In this document: positions 43,735 to 51,877 of the stretch, piece after piece
Layout of the letters: every line of letters begins with the position of its first letter
Numbering within the stretch: position 1 is the first letter of the stretch
Origin: Arthrobacter oryzae
GTDB lineage: Bacteria > Actinomycetota > Actinomycetes > Actinomycetales > Micrococcaceae
Direction of reading: 5' to 3'
NCBI RefSeq assembly: GCF_030718995.1
Contig: NZ_CP132204.1
Coordinates: forward strand, 2,294,001 to 2,358,000
Length of the DNA stretch: 64,000 nt
Program-made: the position numbers and the translations under genes
The notes under the pieces: generated by a model
Seen by the model: only the letters and a program-made list of their open reading frames with translations
What the model was told of the DNA's origin: nothing
The model's database searches: none

Positions 43735-44682
43735 ATGGAGCTCATCGAGGCCGAACACCCCCGGCCGCGTCATTTTCTACTCCACCTGAGCGACCCCCAC
43801 CTGTTGGGGGGTCCGGATCATCTGTATGGCACAGTAGACAGCGAAGCCCGCCTGAAACAGCTGTTTGAGGAAGTCAAAGCCTCAGGGGCCCGTCCGGAAG
43901 CCGTGATTTTCACCGGCGACCTGGCTGACCAGGGCGAACCCGAGGCGTATGTAAAGTTGAGGGCCATCGTTGAACCCGCCTGCAAGGCGATGAACGCGCA
44001 GGTCATCTGGGCCATGGGAAACCACGACGACCGTGGGAACTTCCGCGCCGGCCTGCTCGACCAGCCCGGGAACGATTCACCGCTGGACCACAGCTACTTC
44101 GTCAACGGACTGCGGGTGATCACCCTGGACACCTCGGTGCCGGGGTTCCACCATGGTGAACTCAGCGAGGAGCAGTTGGAATGGCTCGCCGCAGAACTCG
44201 CCACCCCTGCGCCGGACGGCACCATCCTGGCGCTGCACCACCCACCGGTCCCCTCCATCCTGGACCTTGCCGTCCTTGTGGAGCTCCGCGGCCAGCCGGC
44301 CCTTGCAGCGGTCCTGCGCAACTCGGACGTCCGCACCATCCTGGCCGGCCACCTGCACTACTCCACCACCGCCACCTTCGCAGGCATTCCGGTGTCGGTG
44401 GCCTCTGCCACCTGCTACACCCAGGACCTGAACGTACCCGTGGGCGGCACGCGCCCGCACGACGGCGGCCAGGCCTTCAACCTTGTGCACGTGTATGAAC
44501 ACACGATTGTGCATTCCGTGGTGCCTGTCGGCAGCGCGGCAGCCGTGGGCGAGGTTGTGAGCGCGGCGGAAACCCAGCGGCGCCTGGCGGCCGCGGGCGT
44601 CCGCATTCCCCGCCAGGCGAAGACACAGGGACACCCGCCCACCCAGAGCATCCCCATGGTCAGCATGGGTTCCGGACGCTGA
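43735..44682 (+). CDS. Calcineurin-like phosphodiesterase (CpdA/Rv0805-like)
   Basis: 315 residues from ATG 43735, GAAGGCAG upstream. Metallophosphoesterase motifs in order: [50 protein letters not shown]. The spacing and C-terminal region resemble the class III cyclic-nucleotide phosphodiesterases such as Rv0805, which hydrolyse cAMP and other phosphodiesters; true substrate unknown. A Pro/Gln-rich tail follows. Convergent with the Stealth gene, 4 bp apart. Confidence 0.88.
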   Translation: MELIEAEHPRPRHFLLHLSDPHLLGGPDHLYGTVDSEARLKQLFEEVKASGARPEAVIFTGDLADQGEPEAYVKLRAIVEPACKAMNAQVIWAMGNHDDRGNFRAGLLDQPGNDSPLDHSYFVNGLRVITLDTSVPGFHHGELSEEQLEWLAAELATPAPDGTILALHHPPVPSILDLAVLVELRGQPALAAVLRNSDVRTILAGHLHYSTTATFAGIPVSVASATCYTQDLNVPVGGTRPHDGGQAFNLVHVYEHTIVHSVVPVGSAAAVGEVVSAAETQRRLAAAGVRIPRQAKTQGHPPTQSIPMVSMGSGR

Positions 44683-44686
44683 GTTT

Positions 44687-46282
44687 CTACTTTTCCCAGG
44701 GCGCCTTGATGGGGTAGTACTTCTCCAGGAAGTCCGTCACCAGTTCGGCACGTTCGTCGGCTTCCACTTCGGGGAAGCTGCCGTCGTTCAGGCAGAAGAA
44801 GTCCATGTTGCGCTTGGACAGCAGCTTGGGCAGGTAATTGAGGCCAGACCGCATCGTCGTGTCGATGTACCTGACCTTCGCTGCGGTCTGGGTGACCGCC
44901 CGCCCGGTCAGCAGGGCGTAGTAGTGGTAAAAGGAGTTCGTGACGGAGATATTGTCCGCGGCACGGAACCGGCTTGCCGCGGTCTTGGCGAATTCCTGCG
45001 GGAATTCCTGCTCCATGGTGGCCACCACGCTCCGCCGCAACGGGGCAGCCGTGTGCTCCAGGTGGCGGGTGGTGATCCGGCCGAACCGGTCCCACAGGAG
45101 TTTCCGGTTCACCCTGGCAGCGTTCTCGAAGCCGCTGCGCTCTGCGTCGTTGTCGCCCAGCCCGATGCGGGTTTCCGCCTCAATGAACTTGGTGACGCCG
45201 CCCGGGGTGAAGAACATGTCCGGTCCCACCGCGCGGCCGAAGAACATGTCGTCGTTGGAGTACAGGAAGTGCTCCGAGAGCCCCTCAATGTGGTGCAGCT
45301 GGCACTCGACGGCCTGTGAATTGTGCGTGGGCAGCACGGACGGGTCCGCGAAAAATTCTTCACTGCGCACAATGGTCACCGACGGGTGGTCGGCCAGCCA
45401 GGCGGGCGCCGGGGAGTCCGTGGCGATAAAGATGCGCCGCACCCACGGAGCGAACATGTAGACCGAGCGCAGGGCATACTTCAGTTCGTCGATCTGGCGG
45501 TAGCGGGCCTCGTGGTCATCGCCTTCGCCCACCACCACGCCTGCCATCCTGGCGCGCCGCGCGGCGATGTACTCCGGCGAGCTGCCGTCCACCCAGGAAA
45601 ACACCATGTCGATGTCGAAGCTGATATCGCTCGCGTGGTCCGCGAACATGTTCTCGATGGTGGGCCAGGTGTGGCCGTAGCGCTCCACGGTGCCGCGCAC
45701 TGCGTCGGTGGTGAGCATGGTCCGGCGGGTGAGGGAATTTTCGATCGGCAGGATCAGCTGGTTGCCTTCAAAGCTCCACAGCTCGATCTGCACGCCGGCG
45801 GAGGAGCCGAAGTCGAAACCGCCGTTGGGCTCAACGCGCGGACGGTAGAGCCGGAAGATCCGGGCCTGGCGGTTGGGGGAGAGCTCGCCGTCGGCCACCA
45901 GGACAGAGGACTTCTTCTTGGCATCCACGGTCATGGAGTAAACAGGCTCGTCACGGCACGCTTCCACCAGCGCGGCCCGGAGCTTCTTCCGGTTCTCCCA
46001 GTCCAGCGCAATGACCGGCCGGTGGTTGTTGCCGCGGACCAAGAGGTAGTCCAGGCCCGCATTCGCGAGGACATTGCGGATGAACAGCAGGTCCTCCACC
46101 ATGGCCTGATAAGGCGTCCGGGTGTCATTGATTAGCGCGTAGCGCCCCCGGTGGCGGACCACGTCGGGGCGGTTCTTCAGCCGCGCAACAGCGGCGGGCG
46201 ACGTAACTTCGGCGTGGCTCCGGCCGTCGTCGGAGGGCTGACCGCCGTAGTAGATCTCATCCTGAACGAGTGCGTCTGTAAT
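44687..46282 (-). CDS. Stealth-family sugar-phosphate transferase, probable ATT start
   Basis: 531 residues if started at ATT 46282; the first conventional start is GTG 46162 (491 residues). Stealth conserved regions are all visible: CR1 DIDMVFSWVDGSSPEY, CR2 RYRQIDELKYALRSVYMFAPWVRRIFIATD...THNSQAVECQLHHIEGLSEHFLYSNDDMFF, CR3 RNMDF-side SFYHYYALLTG and CR4-like C-terminus. The family makes phosphodiester-linked surface polysaccharide by hexose-1-phosphate transfer. The 40 upstream codons encode sensible protein (ITDALVQDEIYYGGQ...). ATT lies 7 bases after GGAG (46293-46290), and a TATAGA -10 (46308-46303) sits just upstream. Confidence 0.85.
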   Translation of the reverse strand: MTDALVQDEIYYGGQPSDDGRSHAEVTSPAAVARLKNRPDVVRHRGRYALINDTRTPYQAMVEDLLFIRNVLANAGLDYLLVRGNNHRPVIALDWENRKKLRAALVEACRDEPVYSMTVDAKKKSSVLVADGELSPNRQARIFRLYRPRVEPNGGFDFGSSAGVQIELWSFEGNQLILPIENSLTRRTMLTTDAVRGTVERYGHTWPTIENMFADHASDISFDIDMVFSWVDGSSPEYIAARRARMAGVVVGEGDDHEARYRQIDELKYALRSVYMFAPWVRRIFIATDSPAPAWLADHPSVTIVRSEEFFADPSVLPTHNSQAVECQLHHIEGLSEHFLYSNDDMFFGRAVGPDMFFTPGGVTKFIEAETRIGLGDNDAERSGFENAARVNRKLLWDRFGRITTRHLEHTAAPLRRSVVATMEQEFPQEFAKTAASRFRAADNISVTNSFYHYYALLTGRAVTQTAAKVRYIDTTMRSGLNYLPKLLSKRNMDFFCLNDGSFPEVEADERAELVTDFLEKYYPIKAPWEK

Positions 46283-46302
46283 GGTGTTTCTCCGAGCTTT
46301 TG

Positions 46303-46308
46303 TCTATA
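46303..46308 (-). promoter_or_regulatory. -10 element of the Stealth gene
   Basis: TATAGA on the minus strand, with TTATTA 15 bp further upstream as a poor -35. It predicts a start around 46296 and a very short leader that just fits the GGAG before the ATT codon, which argues for translation from ATT rather than GTG 46162. Confidence 0.45.
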
Positions 46309-46360
46309 GAGGTCCTACCTGCATAATAACCCGCGCAAAAAAACCGGACTAATCCCGGAC

Positions 46361-47275
46361 TCAGCCGGCCAGGGCGTCCCGCCAGCTGCGCAGGAACGCC
46401 GCGCCGGCGTCGTCGTGGATCACGTCTTCGGCGAGCCCCAGGTCGGCGGCGGTCAGGACCGCGTACGGCTTGACGGGAACCCCGTCCGCCGGGCGGACGT
46501 CCACGTGCTTCACCTCGTGGTCGTTGTGGTGCAGCCAGTCGGCCATGGCGTAGTCGGTGCGGGAGTCGCCCACCGTGCGCCAGGCGAGAGGCCGGATTCC
46601 CTGCGCGGCGAGGAGTTCCACGGCGCGGCTGGCACCCAGGTCCTTGCCGAGGCGTACCGACTCGATGTCGGTGGAAATGATGGTGGGGTCCACCCGGTAG
46701 TCCACCTGGTCGTCCGAATCGGGAGCATGGTGGTCCAGCCGGACCACGCCCAGGCCGTGCCGGGCCATCAGTTCCATGGCGTCGGCATCGAACAGTTTCT
46801 GTTCGTCGAGGTAGTCCTGGCTGGGCACGTCGATGTGCTGCTCCACGGATACCATGGCGCGCTTGGTTTCGTCGTAGAACATGTGGTTCGCGTAGTCCTC
46901 GGAAACCAGCCGGCGGACGTCATCGCCGTAGGCACGGGGGACTGCGAGGTCGTGGTCCACATGCATGGGGCCGGGCCCCGCGGCCGTGTAGCTGAACCAG
47001 ACGGCACCCTTCTCGCAGATGGCGTGGATGATGGTTCCGCTCGGCATGCCTGCCGCGATCATGGGCTCCATGACCTGCTTGCGGATGAACGCGTCCGAGC
47101 GGCCCGTGTTGAAGATGACCGGAATCCCGGCGGTGGCCAGGGCCACCATGTCCGCAATGATCTCCGGCTTGACATCGCGGGTGACCGGACTGGCCACAGG
47201 GCCGTCGACGTCGAGCAGTAGGGCAAGGGGAGGAGCCGACGCCGATGCGGCGGCGCGGTTACCGGGTGCAGTCAT
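46361..47275 (-). CDS. HAD-superfamily hydrolase
   Basis: 304 residues from ATG 47275. Motif I LLLDVDGPV (Asp22, Asp24), motif II IFNTGRSDAF, and motif IV TVGDSRTDYAMADWL define a HAD phosphatase with a C2 cap, as in Cof-type sugar or nucleotide phosphatases. The cap (about 85-200) contains ICEKGAVWFSYTAAGPGPMHVDHD. Substrate unknown. Runs of seven T follow its stop on the minus strand after a weak CCGG stem, a possible terminator. Lies upstream of the Stealth gene but has its own spacing, so co-transcription is uncertain. Confidence 0.85.
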   Translation of the reverse strand: MTAPGNRAAASASAPPLALLLDVDGPVASPVTRDVKPEIIADMVALATAGIPVIFNTGRSDAFIRKQVMEPMIAAGMPSGTIIHAICEKGAVWFSYTAAGPGPMHVDHDLAVPRAYGDDVRRLVSEDYANHMFYDETKRAMVSVEQHIDVPSQDYLDEQKLFDADAMELMARHGLGVVRLDHHAPDSDDQVDYRVDPTIISTDIESVRLGKDLGASRAVELLAAQGIRPLAWRTVGDSRTDYAMADWLHHNDHEVKHVDVRPADGVPVKPYAVLTAADLGLAEDVIHDDAGAAFLRSWRDALAG

Positions 47276-47421
47276 GCCTCCATTCTCGCAGTCCGGACCG
47301 GCCCGGCGCAGAATGTTGCCTTGCTGCGTCGCCGGCCCCAATGGTCACTGTTTGGCTACAACCTTGGAACTGCGCGGGGTCATTCGTTCCCTTGGCCGGG
47401 CAACTTCCATAGGCTGGCAGG

Positions 47422-47721
47422 GTGATATTCAAAGCTGTGGGCGAGGGCCGCCCCTACCCCGACCATGGTTACAACACCCCCAAGGAATGGGCCGCCCTTC
47501 CGCCGCGGCCTGTCCGGCTCGATGAGCTGGTGACTACCAAGCGCACCCTCGACCTCGAGGCTCTCCTCGCCGAGGACTCCACGTTCTTCGGCGACCTCTT
47601 TCCCCACGTGGTGCAGTACCGGGGAACCCTGTACCTCGAGGACGGGCTGCACCGTGCCGTCCGGACCGCACTGCATCAGCGCACCGCCATCCACGCCCGT
47701 GTGCTGGTGATAGATGGCTAG
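47422..47721 (+). CDS. Conserved hypothetical protein, 99 aa
   Basis: Starts at GTG 47422 and overlaps the next gene by 8 bp. FKAVGEGRPYPDHGYNTPKEWAALPPRPVRLDELVTTKRTLDLEALLAEDSTFFGDLFPHVVQYRGTLYLEDGLHRAVRTALHQR. The YLEDGLHRAVRTAL segment resembles the DGxHR motif of ParB/Srx-like folds, which suggests a nucleotide-binding relation, but this is only a motif. Homologues appear common in actinobacteria. Coupled to the LytR_C gene. Confidence 0.7.
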   Translation: MIFKAVGEGRPYPDHGYNTPKEWAALPPRPVRLDELVTTKRTLDLEALLAEDSTFFGDLFPHVVQYRGTLYLEDGLHRAVRTALHQRTAIHARVLVIDG

Positions 47722-48379
47722 GAAGCCCAAAGACCCCACAGTCCTGCACGGACACCGCGTTGTTTCCGGACAGGAACTCAGGGCCACGTTCGTTGAACAG
47801 GATGACACGGCAGACAACCCTGTCCGGCTGCGTCGTCGGATCCTGCACGGTGTGGTGCTGGTCCTGCTGGTGGGGCTGATCATCTCCGCGATATTGGTTG
47901 CGCTTGCCATCATGAACGGCCAGATCAAGATCCCGACGGCGGAGCGGACCGCGTCTGCCGCCTCGGCGTGCCCCGCAACCACTTTTGACTACACCCCGAA
48001 CGACAAAGTCACCCTCAGGGTCTTCAACGCCACCAACCGGCCGGGCCTGGCGCGTTCGGTGGCGGACGAGTTCCTTGCCAGGAAATTCGCGGTGGCGGAG
48101 GTAGGCAACACCCAGTCCGGGTACCGCGGCGTGGCCGCGGTGCTTTCCGGTGCCGCCGGCCAGTCGGCCGCCTTCAGCGTCCAGCGGAACCTTCCCGCGT
48201 CGGATTACTTCCAGGACGGCCGGTCAGACGGCAGTGTGGATGTGATCCTTACGGGTGAATTCAAGGAATTGAATGCGCCTGAACTCGTGGACCAGACGCC
48301 CGGCCGGCTCAGCTGCCCGCGCGACAGCCGCCGGATCGTCGACAGCGCCAAGTGGCCGGTGATCCCTAAATCCGGCTGA
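47714..48379 (+). CDS. Membrane protein with LytR C-terminal domain
   Basis: 221 residues from ATG 47714. Cytoplasmic N-terminus of about 43 residues, one transmembrane helix about 44-68 (LHGVVLVLLVGLIISAILVALAIM), then an extracytoplasmic LytR_C domain (about 95-180: VTLRVFNATNRPGLARSVADEFLARKFAVAEVGNTQ). The domain accompanies cell-wall glycopolymer ligases in other proteins but lacks catalytic activity itself; a cell-envelope role is inferred. Confidence 0.85.
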   Translation: MARKPKDPTVLHGHRVVSGQELRATFVEQDDTADNPVRLRRRILHGVVLVLLVGLIISAILVALAIMNGQIKIPTAERTASAASACPATTFDYTPNDKVTLRVFNATNRPGLARSVADEFLARKFAVAEVGNTQSGYRGVAAVLSGAAGQSAAFSVQRNLPASDYFQDGRSDGSVDVILTGEFKELNAPELVDQTPGRLSCPRDSRRIVDSAKWPVIPKSG

Positions 48380-48416
48380 GCCTGGCCGGGGTTGGGGCTG
48401 GAACGGCTGTAACCGG

Positions 48417-49037
48417 CTAGGGTCCGGCGAGCGTGACGGGACGGCCGTCGTCGAACCGTGCCCCCGCTCCGAGCTGGATGAACCGAACGGTTCGCAGCAC
48501 CGCTTCGGGCGTGCCGTCGCCGCGCGCGGCGCTGGAGGACAAGGTGCCGTGGATAAGCTGGGCCAGCTGGGTGATGTCCGCCTCGGGCAGGTAGCCCTGC
48601 GCCATTGCGTCGCGCAGGATGTCCTGGAGGAGGAGGCTGAGCTCGCCCACATGGTCCGCGAGCTTGGAGAAGGACGCGGGCGAGAGCACTGCCGCCATGG
48701 CCGGGCCCGGCGGCAGGTGGCGGCGGCTCAGGTCCTCCACCTGGGTGCGGACGTACAGGGCCAGGCGTTCCACCGGGTTCTCCAAGGACTGCAGGGATTC
48801 CCTGAGGCCGTCGAGGAAGCGCTCGGTTTCGTCCAGGGCGTAGGCGATCAGCAGTTCCTCGATGTCCGCGTAGTAGTTGTACACGGCAGTGCGTCCGATG
48901 CCGGCATGGCGCGCAACATCAGTCATGGTGAGGCCGGGCAGGCCGTGGGTGAAGAGGAGTTCGCCGAAGCCGGTCAGGATACGGCGTTGGGTCTCGGCTC
49001 GTTGGGCAGCATTCGTGGCGGCCGAAATCCTAGGCAT
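48417..49037 (-). CDS. TetR-family transcriptional regulator
   Basis: 206 residues. N-terminal HTH: ILTGFGELLFTHGLPGLTMTDVARHAGIGRTAVYNYYADIEELLIAYA. The helical ligand domain (about 70-190) shows no family that I recognise. The start is ATG 49037 (MPRISAATNAAQRAETQRR). Convergent with the LytR_C gene, separated by 37 bp. Targets unknown; the FrnE-like gene upstream runs the same way and is separated by a palindrome. Confidence 0.88.
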   Translation of the reverse strand: MPRISAATNAAQRAETQRRILTGFGELLFTHGLPGLTMTDVARHAGIGRTAVYNYYADIEELLIAYALDETERFLDGLRESLQSLENPVERLALYVRTQVEDLSRRHLPPGPAMAAVLSPASFSKLADHVGELSLLLQDILRDAMAQGYLPEADITQLAQLIHGTLSSSAARGDGTPEAVLRTVRFIQLGAGARFDDGRPVTLAGP

Positions 49038-49077
49038 ACAGACACTTTACAGCGATCTGTCAGCAAACCTATTTGAT

Positions 49078-49134
49078 TTTTTGTCCAGATAACGCGAGCT
49101 AAACGTGGGTTTGGCCGCGTTATCTGGACAAAAA
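49078..49134. repeat. Long palindrome between tetR and the DsbA/FrnE gene
   Basis: Perfect 19-bp arms: TTTTTGTCCAGATAACGCG (49078-49096) and its complement (49116-49134), 19-base loop. On either strand the hairpin begins with T and ends with A, the reverse of an intrinsic terminator. Architecture resembles the elements at 9162, 17534 and 18593, but the sequence differs. Confidence 0.8.
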
Positions 49135-49154
49135 CTCGATTACTCAGGGGCGCG

Positions 49155-49886
49155 TCAGACGGCGCAGCCGGCGGGACCGCACGCCTCGGCGCCGGCGTCG
49201 CCGCTTTTGCTGCCGTCCGCTCCGGTGCCGGCGCCCGCCATGACGAGGGGCTGCTTCTCATGCCAGGCCTGGGTGAGTGCCTGGCTGAACATCGCCGACG
49301 GCTGGGCACCGGAGAGGCCGTACTTGCGGTCAATCACGAAGAACGGCACGCCGGTGATGCCCAGAGCCCGGCCTTCTTCGAAGTCGAGCCGGACGTCGTC
49401 GGCATATTTGTCCGTGGTGAACAGCTCCTCCAGCTCCCCGGCGTCGATTCCCAGGTCCTGGCCGAGGGACGTGAGGTACTCCCGGCTGCCGATGTCCTTG
49501 CCGTGCTCAAAATGGTCGCTCAGCAGGCGCTCTTTGGCGGCATCCTGCTTGCCGTGGGCGGCGGCCAGATGGATGAGCCGGTGTGCGGTGAAGCTGTTGG
49601 CAACCACGACGTCGTCAAACCGGTAGGTGAGGCCCTCACCTTTGGCCTGCTCCGCCACATGGTCGAACATCTGCGAGACCTGCGCCGGCGCCATGCCCTT
49701 GCGGGTGCTGAGGTACTCCAGTTCCGTGCCGTCGTAGTGCTCCGGCAGGCCGGGATCGAGCTGGTAGCTGCGCCACTGCACCTCCACGGAATCGCGGTGC
49801 GGGAATTCGGCCAGGGCTGCTTCGAAACGGCGCTTGCCGATGTAGCACCAGGGGCACGCGACGTCGGACCAGATCTCAATCTTCAT
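49155..49886 (-). CDS. DsbA/FrnE-family thiol-disulfide oxidoreductase
   Basis: 243 residues from ATG 49886. MKIEIWSDVACPWCYIGKRRFEAAL has the active-site CPWC at residues 11-14, and the cis-proline loop is TGVPFFVIDRKYGLSGAQP. The helical insert (about 60-170) is that of FrnE/2-hydroxychromene-isomerase-like members, which are cytosolic. The C-terminus adds a Gly/Ala/Ser-rich tail ending ACGPAGCAV, a second CxxxxC pair that might shuttle electrons. The frame to 49946 only adds poor sequence. Confidence 0.9.
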   Translation of the reverse strand: MKIEIWSDVACPWCYIGKRRFEAALAEFPHRDSVEVQWRSYQLDPGLPEHYDGTELEYLSTRKGMAPAQVSQMFDHVAEQAKGEGLTYRFDDVVVANSFTAHRLIHLAAAHGKQDAAKERLLSDHFEHGKDIGSREYLTSLGQDLGIDAGELEELFTTDKYADDVRLDFEEGRALGITGVPFFVIDRKYGLSGAQPSAMFSQALTQAWHEKQPLVMAGAGTGADGSKSGDAGAEACGPAGCAV

Positions 49887-49967
49887 GCTGGCAACAACCG
49901 CTTGCCCGCCGGATCCATTCCCCTGGCGGCATGTCACGTGGCTCACCCCTGCGCCGGGACGGGGGCC

Positions 49968-50519
49968 TCAACTGTCCGTTCGCGCTGGTGGAAGTGCGCG
50001 CTCCATCACGAAGTCGTGCTCCACTGTGGTCCCCAGGGTGAACGACTTGGTGCCCACCTTCCGGAAGCCGGATTTCTCGTAGAAGCGGACGGCCCTGGCG
50101 TTCTGGCTGTTGACGCCCAGCCACATTCCGGCGGCTCCGGAGGCCGCGGCCTCGCCCAGGCTGGCGTGGATCAGTTCGGCGGCTGCGCCCAGGCCATGGT
50201 GGTCCGGGTGCACGTAGCACTTGCTGAGCTCGGTGGCAGGAAGGATCGTCAGGGCGGCGGCAACGTCCGGGTCGCCGGCCGGCCGGTGCACCAGCATGCT
50301 GTAACCGCGGAGGTCGCCGTCGGAATCGATCACCAGCACCGTGATGTCCGGGTCCGACAGGTAACTGCGGAAGTTCGCCTCGCTGAGGGTGTTCGCAAGA
50401 TGCGCCGCGATGTCGGCGGGGGAGGACTGCGGCGGGCAGGCGAGCGGAAAGGTGACGGCGGCCAGCCCGGCCAGCCTTCCGGCGTCGTCCGCAGTTGCCT
50501 TCCGGATGGTGTGCGTCAT
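49968..50519 (-). CDS. GNAT-family N-acetyltransferase
   Basis: 183 residues from ATG 50519. MTHTIRKATADDAGRLAGLAAVTFPLACPP, then TELSKCYVHPDHHGLGAAAELIHASLGEAA (acetyl-CoA loop, HxGxG-like) and MWLGVNSQNARAVRFYEKSGFRKVG, all typical GNAT. Acceptor unknown. Its last codons (ARTDS-stop) are formed by a repeat element shared with the palindrome at 9162-9219. It is the distal gene of the sugar cluster strand, 10 bp after the next gene, though its function may be unrelated. Confidence 0.85.
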   Translation of the reverse strand: MTHTIRKATADDAGRLAGLAAVTFPLACPPQSSPADIAAHLANTLSEANFRSYLSDPDITVLVIDSDGDLRGYSMLVHRPAGDPDVAAALTILPATELSKCYVHPDHHGLGAAAELIHASLGEAAASGAAGMWLGVNSQNARAVRFYEKSGFRKVGTKSFTLGTTVEHDFVMERALPPARTDS

Positions 50520-50529
50520 GGGCAAGAGT

Positions 50530-50847
50530 CTATTCGGCGGGATCCTTGAGGTACGTCCTGATGCTGTCGACCAGCAGCTGGTGGTCGTCGTCGGAGGACA
50601 GCCCGGAGGCCGTGACAGCGGCGACGACGCCCGTGCCCCGGACGCGGACGGGGAAGGAGCCCCCGGCCAGGGTGTAGTCCTCCGGCGCGAGCCACCCGCC
50701 TTGCAGGGGGTCGAAGCCCTTGGCCGCGAACTCTTCGGACAACAGTGCCGTGCTGCGTTCAAACCGCAGGGTGGCGGCCGACTTGCGGCGGATCCATTCC
50801 TCGTGCTGCCGGAGTTCGGTGATCCGCGGTGAGTCGGTCTCAGTCAT
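50530..50847 (-). CDS. UPF0303/heme-degrading-domain (DUF336-like) protein, N-terminally short
   Basis: 105 residues from ATG 50847, overlapping the stop of the upstream oxidoreductase by 8 bp. EEWIRRKSAATLRFERSTALL and GGSFPVRVRGTGVVAAVTASGLSSDDDHQLLVDSIRTYL match the C-terminal two-thirds of UPF0303. The roughly 55-75 residues normally found before the W-x-R-R-K block are missing, and the upstream DNA in this frame is antisense-type noise within the oxidoreductase gene. Either a natural short form or a truncated gene. Family function is poorly defined. Confidence 0.7.
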   Translation of the reverse strand: MTETDSPRITELRQHEEWIRRKSAATLRFERSTALLSEEFAAKGFDPLQGGWLAPEDYTLAGGSFPVRVRGTGVVAAVTASGLSSDDDHQLLVDSIRTYLKDPAE

Positions 50848-51877
50848 TCGGGACGGTCCCTTCAGGCAGGCCGTCGGCAGCGTACGTGAGTCCGATCTGG
50901 CGGCGGATCTCGTCCATTGCTGCCATGACTGCAACTGATTCGCTGGGCGGAAGGATGGTGCCGGCCGAGTCGCCCGCGCGGACGAGGCGTTCCAGTTCTG
51001 CAGCCTGGTACTGCATACCGCGGCTGGTGACCGGCTGGTCGAACCGCTCCACAATGGTCCCGTCAACCGCATGGACGGTAAACGGGGTCGGGTTGTACCA
51101 GGTTGGTTCGATGTCGATCCACCCTTCGGTCCCGATGACCATGGCCCGGTTGGCGCTGGCGGCGTCCAGTTCGCAGTCCACAATGGCCTGCTGGCCGCCG
51201 ACATACTCAAAAATCGCCGCTGTCTGGCGGTCGACCCCCGTGGCGGTCATCGAGGCGCTGGCGCGGATGGTCTCCGGGGTGCCCAGGATGTCGAACGCGA
51301 AGGAGATCAGGTAAATGCCGAGGTCCAGCAGCGCTCCGCCGCCCAGTGCAGGATCGTTCAGCCTGTGGGCAGGGTCCTTGGGCAGGCTCTGGTTGTGGCT
51401 GGCGACCACCTTCCTTACCTCGCCGATAGTGCCTTCCTGGATGATTGCGCGGAGGCGGATCATGTGCGGGAGGAATCGGGTCCACATGGCTTCCAGCGCC
51501 ACGAGCCCCTTGGATTCCGCGAGGTTAACAATGTCCCGGGCTTCGCGGGCGTTCATGGTGAACGACTTCTCCACCAGCACGTGCTTGCCCGCGTTCAACG
51601 CCAACAAGGCATTGGCGTGGTGGAACGGGTGCGGCGTGGCGATGTAGACCACGTCAACCAACGGGTCTGCCACCAAGTCCTCATAGCTGCCGTGCGCGGT
51701 TGCCACGCCGTACTGCTCAGCAAACGCCTTGCTCGAGTCCAGCGAGCGTGACCCGACAGCCTGCACCGTGAAGCCGTTCTCGTTCAGGTCCTGCGCTTGC
51801 AGCCCGGCGATGAAGCCGGTGCCGAGGATGCCCCAGCGGATTGTTCCGTCGGAGGTGCCGGTGGGTTGATCAGTCAC
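50840..51877 (-). CDS. Gfo/Idh/MocA-family oxidoreductase (sugar cluster, copy 4)
   Basis: 345 residues from GTG 51877, overlapping the PD40 gene stop by 8 bp. NAD fold RWGILGTGFIAGLQAQDL; the EKP-type motif reads VLVEKSFTMNAREA (Pro replaced by Ser, as in a trans-dihydrodiol dehydrogenase-like subgroup); GGGALLDLGIYLISFAFDILG holds the catalytic Asp-x3-Tyr/His region. Oxidises a hydroxyl of a sugar or cyclic alcohol with NAD(P). It differs from copies 1-3 and may act on the released monosaccharide (inference). Confidence 0.88.
   Translation of the reverse strand: MTDQPTGTSDGTIRWGILGTGFIAGLQAQDLNENGFTVQAVGSRSLDSSKAFAEQYGVATAHGSYEDLVADPLVDVVYIATPHPFHHANALLALNAGKHVLVEKSFTMNAREARDIVNLAESKGLVALEAMWTRFLPHMIRLRAIIQEGTIGEVRKVVASHNQSLPKDPAHRLNDPALGGGALLDLGIYLISFAFDILGTPETIRASASMTATGVDRQTAAIFEYVGGQQAIVDCELDAASANRAMVIGTEGWIDIEPTWYNPTPFTVHAVDGTIVERFDQPVTSRGMQYQAAELERLVRAGDSAGTILPPSESVAVMAAMDEIRRQIGLTYAADGLPEGTVPND

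Noticed and set aside
50848..51210. Upstream extension of the UPF0303 gene inside the oxidoreductase gene
   Set aside because: The extra residues are Ser/Pro/Arg-rich shadow sequence with no similarity to the missing N-terminal part of the family.
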